From assembly GCA_038025085.1 (NCBI GenBank), contig CM076148.1, forward strand, positions 20,936,501 to 21,000,500: a stretch of 64,000 nt of DNA. Reading direction: 5' to 3'. The position numbers and the translations under genes were made by a program. A model generated the notes under the pieces. The model was not told the DNA's origin and ran no database searches. It was given only the letters and a program-made list of their open reading frames with translations. Shown one piece after another: positions 48,501 to 60,500 of the stretch. The stretch comes from Tetragonia tetragonoides. Its lineage: Eukaryota > Streptophyta > Magnoliopsida > Caryophyllales > Aizoaceae. Numbering within the stretch: position 1 is the first letter of the stretch; each line of letters begins with the position of its first letter.

Positions 48501-51500
48501 AGGGTGCCTCTAGGGACACTTGCTGTGCTCCTGTAACTACAATGCCTTTCCTAGTATGCACAGGGTTAATCATAGCGAGTTGTTCTCTGGTGCCCATAAG
48601 ACCCTTAAAAGAAATTCACAAACTGCTGCTTAACCTGCTGTTCATCCTCCACCTTACTTCCTTGCTCATCATGAATATATGTGATTTTATTTTTTGCTCT
48701 TCCTGCTTTTACACATGCATGAAAGTAAGCTGTATACCCATCTCCCTGTTGGATCTGTTGTTCCAGATTTTTGTCTCATAGAAACCTCCTGAACATGTAA
48801 GAGCTGCTCCATGTGAGCACTATCTTGCTCCTCTGACTCAATTAAAGCTGGATTAAATAAATCATGTTGAAGGTCTTTCCGCACTCTCTCCAAATTATTC
48901 CTTGTGCTCACAACTTTTCCATCCAGGCCATGATATTATTTTGCAAAGTGCTTCAAAGCTATCTTGATTGCCTTCTGTTTCTGAAGAACTTGAACAGTGG
49001 TACTCCTGCACCCTCATAAGTCCAATGTTGGTAAACAAGTGCCTTAAAATCATTGCTGTGAGTACAGTTATTAAAGAACTTGAATGGGACTGGACCATAG
49101 CCCATGTCTTCTTCAATTGTCAACACTGTCGGATTATGGTCAGATATACTAGCCTCCTTGAACTCCACTGCTGCCACAGGGTACTCAGCTCTGCCGCATT
49201 CCCAACCACCTTAATAGCTTGCTTTACACTCTGTTTGTAACTGGATGCTTATTTCAAGTATACTCCCACCCTTTGCTCCTCAAGTCAGTAAAAGCAAATA
49301 GTGGTGGCAACTCAGAATCTCCTGAACAGCTGCCATCCCATTTTACCCTGTCACTCTGTTGTAAGGTAGCATTAAAGTCGCCTCCAACCAGTACCATCCA
49401 TGGTTTCTGTATACTTCCTTCATCTGTTCAATACCATCCCAACATGGTTGTCTCAATAACTTTATGTTCCTAGCATACACAACAGTTAAAATAGACTCTA
49501 TATCATGATGCAAATATTGAACTGCTACATTTAAACACTGATTCATCTCACTAAAATATGTTATCTGAACTTTGGTTGTGTTCCAAATGATTAACACTCT
49601 ACCATAAGAAGCTGCTTGAATATTCCCTGATGCATTCCATCTTGTACCGTCTTGTCAACAATCTAAGCACTTTAGTATCCCTCAGCTTTCTTTCAATTAT
49701 CCCAACAGTATAAGTTTTATTCTTAAGCAGAAAATTTCGAATTTCCCTCTACATGGAGCGCCTATTCAGCCCTCTTATGCTCCCAAAGACAAGATGCATA
49801 TCAGCATATGCATGGAGGCCCTGCCAGGGTAGCCCTCACTGCCTCCTCCTGGTACTCCTCACTCTCTTCTGGTTCAGATGTCCTACCTGGCCAAACATTA
49901 TCTCTAGGTAGAACCTGCTCATTTCCCTCCTGGAGCTCTTCTGGCTGATCACTTGGCTGAAAATGAGTTAGTAGTGTGCATAATTACACTATTAACTGGT
50001 GTTTTACTCTTGTCCCTGCTCATATTGACCTGCCGCCAGTGAATCTCCTCTGGGGATAGACTTTCAAGGTCATTTTGTTCCAATACAGTCAATTCAGGTG
50101 CAGGGCTAGTATTCAGGTCTAGGCACCCAGACCGTTTGTGCCCTCTTCTTTCTTTGCTTCCTAACTGGCTTAACTGGCCTAACTGGCTTCATCAAATTCA
50201 GAAGGTCCTTTGGATGAATCAGCAACATGCCCAAAGGACTCACACTTACTGCAGAACAAAGGCTCCCAATCAAACAACCTGAGTTAATTCTTCCCCTTAA
50301 TCATTCTAAACCCAACTTATCTTGGTAATTTCGGTGTAATATCAATATCAATAAAAAGCCTTGCATAAGAAACTCGTTCTTGAGTAGCTGTAATAGGGTC
50401 TGCCATCGAGACTCCCAAAGCACTGGCCATTCTGCTCACGAGTCCTCAGACCACCAATTCAATGGGAGATTAGGTAATTAAACCCATAACAGCATTACTC
50501 TCATAGCATTAGCATCCATTTTAAACTCAGGTGTCCAGCCCTCAATATGAAAGGTTTGTAGTTGAACACATTTTAGGTTGAATCGCCCAAAAATCATACA
50601 CATAGTCAGCATCTGCTTAAAATATAGGGGTTCACCCATCGCAAATCCAACTAGGGCATGCTTCCATTTCTCACTCTCGTGCTGTATTTCTGACTTTTGT
50701 AACAAACACACAGGTCTAACGTCCTTTATAACAGGATCAACAAAGTTCAATTTTAGAGGAGCAATTCTAATCGTTTTCTCGTTATCAGGCTCAACGGTTT
50801 CATTTTCTCAAGATTATTTACTGAAGCATTCACATTTTGGGCTGAAGGAGGGGTTACCTGGTTTTGGAGTTGACAAGATCTGGAGATGGCGAGGAACATT
50901 CCGGCCAGCCCCTGACCCCGATGACGGAACTTGGAGCCCCCTCGACCTCGAGCTCCAGCAAACCCTTTATTTTCCATTTCACTCTGTATACCCTCTAGTT
51001 CATCTTCCTCTTCTTCCATAATAGTAGCCTCAGTACTCGAACAAGGAAAGTCCTCAGCGGCTGCGCATTTTGTTCTTTTTACTTCCCCTCATCTATGGCA
51101 GATGCGCAAATTAGCGTTTTCGCATAACATGCGTCCCAAGGGCTAGAGAGAAAGCAAATGAGTCAATGAGGTGTTGGTTTAGTCAGAATTTTCGTTCAAA
51201 ATGTGATTTTCCTTGTGGATACTGCACAAAGACACTGTTTCACAGACCAGGTTGCAGACCTGCCCAACTATTTGTGATTAAATGTTTTTATTCTGTGACA
51301 TTCTGCTAGTTTCCTGATGGATCTCTTGTACTCGGTGAATTTTGTCAGCATATGTGGCCGCTTCTAAAAGCCGGAGGAGGCACTGGGGCTGAGAGGGATG
51401 TTTCTGTGGTGGCCAACCTGAGTGCCAGAGTAGGATCTATTGGCGATAATCACCTGGGGGGTTGGCATTCATATCGAGCATCGAAGACAGCACTAAATCA

Positions 51501-54500
51501 GTGTATGGTTGTTGTTGATATATTCTTTAATACATTACCTGCATGAGATAATATGCTTTCCTTGATCTGAGTAGTGCAAAAAAGTTTCAGACCAGCGTTA
51601 TGAATGATAATTAGGCCTAGATTGTTACTGCATTCTTTTCACATGTAAATTATCTGTAGTGCTTTTCAAAAGGGAAAATATTGCATGTATATAACTTGAA
51701 ATGACAATTGAGAACTTATCCACTTGTCTATGAAAATGGGCGTTCATGATTAGGTTCTGCTTATGTGAATAAATAAGATTCAGAACAAAAGGAAGAATTC
51801 AACAAATCTTCGTACCCATCCCACTCCTGTAAACTTTATCCAACTTAGCTGACATGCCTTCAGTCCCGCGTCCAATGACTTAATGACATATGACAGATTC
51901 CCACGTCACCTCACTGTCCCAGTCACAAGCACAACCATCTTGCCCCAAAACATCTTTAAATTAGTTTTTAAATATTTAAATATGTGAGGACAGGTCATGT
52001 ATCTAGCGTCTTTAGTTATCATCTTTATATCAGTATGGGACAGGGTGGTTTATGGATTTTTTTGTTGAAAACTACCTTAGTTTATAAAATTTGTGGGGAA
52101 CTACCTCGTTTTCAATTTTTTTTGTCAAAGACTACCAATTGACAGAATTTCGTGTAACGGAGTTAGCTTTGCTAGTAAAAGACCTTATTGCCACTCACTT
52201 AAGTATGTTGACTGAACTCAAATTCATTTCCCTCTCTTTGACCCTATTTTTTCTAAACTTTTCCCCCCTTTTTTTCCTTATCTCACTTTCTCTCTCCTCT
52301 TAGCTGCTCTCTTTGTCTCTGCTCTCTCTCAAAATTTTGAAGCTTGCAGTCAATTGCAGTTGAGCTAATCTGAACGTTTTAACAACATTCTGGTAACAAA
52401 CATCCGCTACCAAATATAGCAGTAGAGGGGAGGCAGCTATCTCAATCCATTTAGAAGCTGAAATCTTAGATTTTGGAGCAGGTTGAATATTAACACAAAA
52501 GAAGCAGTGGAAGATGCCTATTGTTGGACATAAATAATTAGTGGTGAACTTTTTGCTTTGCCTCTCTGGTCTGCAGTTTGCAATGTGTGGACATTGATGG
52601 TGTTGAAGAGTTCCAAGAGTTGGACATGATTCCTAACCAAATATGTAAATTATGGCACAAATTAACCAAGTTATGGGATTAATTTCACTTATTCTAAGTC
52701 AATTTACAAAATAAAAAGCAATCGAAGAAAACCCCATAATTCGGGTACCATAAACCCTAGAAATTAGGGAAACAATAAATTGATGAAAAGAGAATATTTC
52801 TACCTGGGTGATTTAACCATGACAAGTAGAAATAGTAAGTGATGAGAGAGCAGAGAGGAAGAGGTCAGATAGAAAGAGATGAAAGATCAACAGCAAAAAA
52901 TCGGGAGAGAGCCAAGAGAAAGAGAGCAGTTAAGAGGAGAGAGAAAGTGAGATAAGAAAAAAGGGAGGGGGGAGTTAGAGAGAATATGCTCAAAAATAAA
53001 GGGAAATGAATTTGAGTTCGGTCAACATACTTAAGTGAGGGGCAATAAGGTCTTTTACTAGCAAAGTTAACCCCGTTACACGAAATTCTATCAATTGGTA
53101 GTCTTTGACAAAAAAATTTTGAAAACAAGGTAGTTCCCCACAAATTTTATAAACTAAGGTAGTTTCCCACAAAAAGTAAATAAACGAAGGTAGTTTTCAA
53201 CAAAAGGTATTTATAACCTTTGGTTTGCTGAAGTATGAGAGATTAATATGTCTGAAATTCTAAACCTTTAACCAAATTAGCATTACTATTTTTCACGCTC
53301 ATTTGTATTCTCTGATTTCATTCTCTCTCTTTCTCTCTCTTACTTTAATACATTTCCTATTTTTACTTTATATATTCTCTCTCCTCATAAGGAGGAATTC
53401 CAACAAATCTCCCCCTTCCGACTTATGTGGAGGATCTCGACAGGCCAGCCATTTTTTGACAACTGTCAAGTTTTTCAGTTGTGTCATCATGTCTGAATTG
53501 TGATCAGAATGACAACTGCAATAGTCTGTTCGTCAAAACATCACGTATCCAATGATATCTCACATCTATATGTTTGGATCGTGCATGAAAGGTAGGATTC
53601 TTAGCCAAGTGAATGGAACTTTGATTATCACAATAAATCACATATTCATCTTGCACTATCCCCAACTCTTGGAGAAATTTCTTCATCCACAACAATTGTT
53701 TGCAAGCTTCAGTTGCCGCTATATACTCAGCTTCTGTCGTGGATAAAGCAACACACTTTTGAAGCTTGGATTGCCATGACACTGCTCCCCATGCAAAAGT
53801 CATCATGTATCCTGATACAGACTTTCGGGAATCAACATCAATTGCCATATCCGCATCTGTATATCCTTCTAACGCAGGTTCTCCCTGTCCATAACATAAG
53901 CTGACATTGGTAGCCCCTCGTAAGTATCTCAAAATTCATGTTACGGCATCCCAATGTTCTTTTCCTGGATTTGATAGAAAACGGCTTACTACACCAACTG
54001 CATAAGCAATATCCGGTCTCGTACATACTATAGCATACATCAAACTGCCAACTACTGATTCATATGGAATTTTCCTCGTTTCTTCTCTATCTTTCTCACA
54101 TTTAGGACATTGTTGAGAACTCAACTTGAAGTGACCTGCAAGTGGAGATTTGACTGGCTTTGCATTCTGCATGTTGAATCTTTCAAGTAGTTTCTTTGTA
54201 TAGTTTTCTTGTGACAACCATAACTTTCTGGTTTTCCCTGTCACTCTGGATTTTCATACCTAGTATCTGCTTTGCCGAGCCCAAATCCTTCCTCGCAAAA
54301 TATTCGCTCATTGTTGCTTTCAGATCAGCAATCTTCTGTGTGTCACTACCAATGATCAACATATCATCTACATACAGTAGTAGAATAATGAAGTCTTCTT
54401 CGCTGAACCTTTTAATGAACACACAATGATCAACGATTGTCTTCATATATCCATTGATGATAAAAGATTCAAACTTCTTGTACCACTGCCTAGGTGCTTG

Positions 54501-57500
54501 CTTTAGGCCATACAGACTCTTCTGTAGTCTACATACAAGGTGCTCTTGACACAGAGCTCGAAAACCTTCTGGCTGCTCCATATAGATTTCTTCTTCTAGA
54601 TCACCATCGAGAAATGCAGTTTTCACATCAAGCTGCTCAACTTCTAAATTCATAGTAGCAGCTAAACCAAGCTAAACCAAGAATAACTCGAATAAAAGGC
54701 ATTTTAACCACATGCGAGAATATCTCTTCAAAATCTATGCCGTTTCTTTGGTTAAACCCTTTCACAACCAGTCTAGCTGTGGTTGTGAGTTGATGCCTTC
54801 AGACTTGATCTTGTACACCCACTTATTCTTCAATGCCTTCCGACCTGGTGGTAAGTCTGCCAAGTCATAAGTGTGGTTCTCATGCAAGGATTTCATTTCA
54901 TTTTCTTGCATGGCTTCATGCCACTTATTCTGGTGCACATCTGATATAGCTTCCTCAAAGGACTCTGGTTCTCCCCCGTCAGTGAGTAACAAATATTCAC
55001 TAGATGGGTATCTTGTTGCCGGTCGCCGGTCGACCTTCTCTGGTACCCCTTCTCAATATTGGTACTGGTGGCTCATTCAAGTGTCAACACTTTGTTCTTC
55101 TTGAACCTCTTCCCTCTTATATTCCGTTTCAGATGGAGGAAGAACTGGATCCAAGAAAACTGGTAGCTCCGTATCCGACGTTTTTCTTGTCTGCTTCGAA
55201 TAATCTTCTTATGCATTGGATCCCAAAATCTATATCCAAATTCATCATCTGGATAACGAACAAAGATGCACTGCTTTGTTTTACTATCAAGCTTGGACCT
55301 TTCATCTTTTGGAATGTGGACAAAGGCTCTGCATCCAAATACCCTCAAATTTTCATTGTTCACATTTTTCCCTGTCCAAACCTTTTGTGGTATATCACCA
55401 TCAAGAGGTTCTAAAGGGGAAAGATTAATCAAGTGAACCGCAGTCTTCACAGCCTCACCCCAAAACAAAAAAGAGGGTAATTTTGCATGAGATAACATGC
55501 ATCGAACTCTTTCCGTGATTGTTCGGTTCATTCTTTCCACAACTCCGTTGTGTTGAGGAGTCTTAGGAACTGGCTGCTCAAGCCAGATTCCGTAACTTCT
55601 ACAGTAATATTCGAATGAGCCTCTATATTCACCACCATTATCAGCTCGAGCAGATTTCACCTTCATGCATGTTTCCCATTTCACCTTCATGCTTGTATTT
55701 TGTCACTTTCATTGATGATCATTCCAGGAAAGTGTGGGTCTTTACGTTAAAAACTAAAGACCAAGTGCTTGATACATTCAAGGAGTACCATGCCAAGGTT
55801 GAACGGGAAATAGGCATGAAGGTGAAATGTGTTCGAGCTGTTAATGGTGGTGAATATAGAGGCCCATTCGAATATTATTGTAGAAGTTACGGTATCAGGC
55901 TTGAGAAGACGGTTCCAAAGACTCCTCAACAAAACAGAGTTGCGGAAAGAATGAACCGAACAACACGGTAAGAGTTCGATGCATGTTATCTCGTGCAAAA
56001 TTACCCAACTCTTTGGAGCGAGGTTGTGAAGACTATGGTTCACTTGATTAATCTTTCCCTGTCCAGACCTTTTGTGGTATATCACCATCAAGAGGAACTG
56101 AAGGGGAAAGATTAATCAAGTGAACCGCAGTCTTCAAAGCCTCACCCAAAGAGGTGGGTAATTTTGCATGAGATAACATGCATCGAACTCTTTCCGTGAT
56201 TGTTCGGTTCATTCTTTCCGCAACTCCGTTTTGTTGAGGAGTCTTTGGAACTGTCTTCTCAAGCCTGATTCCGTAACTTCTACAATAATATTCTAATGAG
56301 CCTCTATATTCACCACCATTATCAGCTGACACACATTTCACCTTCATGTGTACTCCTTAAATGTATCAAGCACTTGGTCTTTAGTTTTTAACGTAAAGAC
56401 CCGCACTTTTCTGGAATGATCATCAATGAAAGTGACAAAATACAATGCTCCACCAAGCGATCTTTCTATCATGGAGCAAACATCGGTATGAACCAAAATT
56501 AAAATACCTGGTCTTCTATAAGACTGATTTCTTCGAAATGAGACTCTGTGTTGTTTGCCAGCTAAACAATCAACACAAGATTTGAGATACACATCTTCCA
56601 GGTTCGGAAGTAGCTGCAAACCCTTCTCACTCATATGCCCGAGTCGCTTATGCCATAGCTCGACAGAAGAATCTCTTTCAGCTACATTTGTCTCTGCTTT
56701 CCTGAGCTTCCCTTGCGTGACGTAAAGGCTATGTTGCTTATTCCCGTGTGCAACAATCAACAAACCTTTAGATAGTTTCCATTTTCCATTTGCGAAATGG
56801 TTTGCATATCCTTCATTATCAAGATTTCTGGCTGAGATCAAATTTAGCGAATATCTGGGACATGCCTGGCATCTTTGAGTGTTAATTTATAACCGGTGTT
56901 GGTTTCCATGCAAACATCCCCAATACCAACAATCTTGGAGGATCCATCATTTCCCATCTTAACGTAGTCAAAATCATCACTAGTATAGGATGAGAAATGT
57001 TCTCTATGTGCTGTTACATGATATGATGCTCCGGTATCAACCACCCAATTGCATTCTTAGCTTGTAAGGTTGTAACAGGAATCATCACCGACAAAGTACA
57101 CATCATAACCGATCACTATTGCAGTAACATGTCTTTTATCGTCTTTTCGCCTCCTTTTTCATTATTGGTTCTCATGTCACGTTTCCAAATTCTACATTCA
57201 CTTTGCTTCTGTCCTGGCTTGTGACAATAAAAGCAAGTGAATCCTTTTCTTGATTTCGATCTGCCTCTTGGCTTCTCTTGGTATTGGGAGCCTCTCTGCC
57301 TAGGCCTCCCCCTACTTTCTACTACATTTGCCTCTGAATGATTCGTAGAGGCAAATTCCTTTCTCCTTGCTTCTTCATTGAATAAGTTGTCCTTCACCAT
57401 CTCCAATGTAAGGGAACCGTTTGGAGCAGAATTGCTCAACGAGATAACAAGAGTTTCCCAACTATCGGGCAACGAGCTTAGAAGAAGCAAGGCTTGAGCT

Positions 57501-60500
57501 TCGTTATCAATATTCATACTGACACCAACTAGCTGATTAACAATGCCCTGAAATTCATTCAGATGTTCTGCCATATTTTTACTTTCTTTGTACAATAGTC
57601 GGACCAGCCTTCTCACCAAAGTGGCTCTATTTAAAGCCATCTTTCTTTCGTACATTGCCTCTAGCTTTTCCCAAAGCTTGTAGGCATTGGTGTCAAACGT
57701 GTTGAAACACGCTTTGATCAATATACTGTCGGATTAAACCAACAGCTTTTCGGTTCTCCAACTTCCAGATATCTTCTGTCTTATCTTCTGGTTTCTTCTC
57801 TTTCTCAATGGGATTATATAAATCCTTACAATAAAGGATATCTTCCATTCTAGGCCTCCATTCAGAGTTTCTGAATTTATTAATGATTCACCAGAAGGTA
57901 TTTATAACCTTTGGTTTGCTAAAGTATGAGAGATTAATATCTCTAAAATTCTTTTTTTTTTGAGAGAATATCTCTGAAATTCTGAACCTTTAACCAAATT
58001 TAGCTTTACTACTTTTCACGCTCATCTCTATTCTCTGATTTCATTCTCTCTCTTACTTTATACATTTCCTATTTTTACTTTATATATTCTCTCTCCTCAT
58101 AAGGAGGAATTTCAACTGTTATCGATGTCCATCAAGAGTGCTAGACATTGTTGATTCTTGTTGGTTCATGGTTGTAGTGACCAATGCCCCCAATCCCCTC
58201 TTTCTAATGTGTATCAAGGTCTCTTTATCCTCCTCCTTTTACAGCATCCATTGCTGGCTTATAGCTTGAGGTGGCCATTGTCGAGGTGTGCTTACGGGCA
58301 ACGAATATCTGTTAAAAGTGAGCCAAGTCGATGCGGTTTGTGCAGTATGCTCCCTTACTATCTTTGATCTTTCTTCTCTCTTTCAGCCTCTTTTCTCCCT
58401 GACTTCCGACGTACTTGGAAAAACTAAGTAACAGTGTCGCATCATCTTCTTTGTTAGCCAAAAAAAGCTAGCAGTAAAGCCTTCAAAATTGTAGATAAAA
58501 AAATAATCATCAGATTAGGCTATTGTCAAGAAATTTAGTTTCCTGAGGTGGCCCGTGGCGACATCGCACTCTTCCCTGGCATGGTCGTTGCCCTTGGCAG
58601 GGAGGGGGCGGACCAGAGGTTTAAGACGGGGTGTGTAATGTCTTGAGGCTTATTCTTGACTTGTGCTCTTATTTTTCTGCTGTTTAGAAAAGTGCCATCA
58701 ATAAGCTCTCACTCCTTCAAACATAGATCCACATGTAAGCAGCATCACCCCTAGCTAGTCGCCTAGTAGAGATGTTGTATCTGATAGACCCATGAAAATC
58801 ATTTTGAATTTTATTACAAAACAGTTGAAGGAGAGTTCAATGAATATAAGAAACAATAAATGAATTCCGCCTTTGGTGTTCGTGCTTAATCTTTGTACTA
58901 GGAACTGGAGAGTATTGGAAGACACTTGGTTTTTGATTGCATAGGGCATCTATCAAAGGTTCCAATCTAGGAATATTTCATTAAATATACTGGATAGATC
59001 ATATGAAAACACTGGGTTCTTTTCTAAGGAATTGTGGTGCTTACGCAGATAAACATTACTGAATGCCATCCTAGAAGCTCAAGGATGCAAAGAGCCAAAT
59101 TTAGAAGCACAACAAGATCTACTTGGTCATTCTGAGCTTTCTATGCTTGAGAAGGAAAGGGAAATAAGAAAGAATAAATAATAATTAAAGAAGAAGAAGA
59201 GCCCAAAAGGTGATTCAACTGTGGCATCTACTTTGTCATGTAAATGATTTTTGATAGAAAAAATATATATATTGAAGACGTAAACAAAGAATACGACTTT
59301 AGAAGGCTATGTTGAAGAAACTAACGGAAGATGGAGTCTAAGCAAAGAAGGTTTCTGTGACATGTTTAGGACTTGGTAACATATATGAGGTGACAGCCAC
59401 ATCTTGGATCAGACTTGACTACTTTCATGCATTATTCATGGGAAGTTGTGAGAGGAGGTTCATGTTAGATGTTTTTTTCTTTTTTCTTTCCTTTTTTTTT
59501 TGGAACAGCAAAATTTTAAGTTATGGATTAAAGACAACGAATTCCCAAATAATATACAACAAACAAGGCCCTTGGAGCCCATTTGAACACCAAGATTGCC
59601 TGCTATTAATACAATGCTGTTGTTGAAAAACCTCTAGATGCCAGACAGTTACCAAACCCCCTAAAGGACTAAACACCCATTTGCAGTCGCAGATCCCCTA
59701 AAATTTCTGAATGAGATGCCCTTCACTTAGAGCGATCTCCTAATTACCTAACATTCCATAAAAATGTCTTTTACTTCCATTGTTAATGAGCCTCACCCCC
59801 CCCCCCTCCTCCCTCCTGGAATGCCGCAGTCTGTTCTTGAATTTTCTCTTGAAGCCTCTAGGTATTTCCTCTTCGTGTCCTGCACCCCTTAAACCATAGC
59901 TTTGCCAAACTCCCATGTCCTTACAGCTTGAGAGAGCCTCCTCACTCCTTGTTTCACCCCCTTTATCTCCAGGATCATCATAGACAGGAGTACTTCTGGA
60001 ACCCTAGGAATGCCCACAGAAGTCACTAACAACAGGCACACCTAACTTGTCCTACTTCTTCCCCTTTTGTTTTCTGTGAGTTAGTCATCTTAGAAAATTT
60101 GAAAAAATGATTTGTGGGCATCCCAGAAATATTTATGCAGTATTTTACTGGATAATAGTAAGATAGCAGAGATTAGTTGGGACAATCGACCCAAGACAGA
60201 ACCGGGGGGGGGGGGGGGGGTTGGTGTCTAAGTGGTTATGGCGTTTCCCTCTGAAGTTCGACTCGGTACACCAAGTTATCAGGAGTGAGTACAGTTTTAT
60301 AAATTGCGTGTTTCTTGTCTAATTAGCTGAATGGTGGGATGCCCATGCTGGATCTAATGTCTCCCATGGTTGCTCGGTATCGTTTTCTTTCTTGTTCTTG
60401 TTAATGGTTAGGTATAATGTGGGTAATGGTAATCGGGTTCGGTTCTAGGATGATGCGTGGAGGGGGGAGTGTTCTTTCAATTCCATGTATCCTCGAGTTT

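Noticed and set aside
55615..55971. Plus-strand integrase ORF read as an independent copia insertion
   Set aside because: No LTRs or target duplication bound it, and it is an inverted copy of the adjacent minus-strand integrase.
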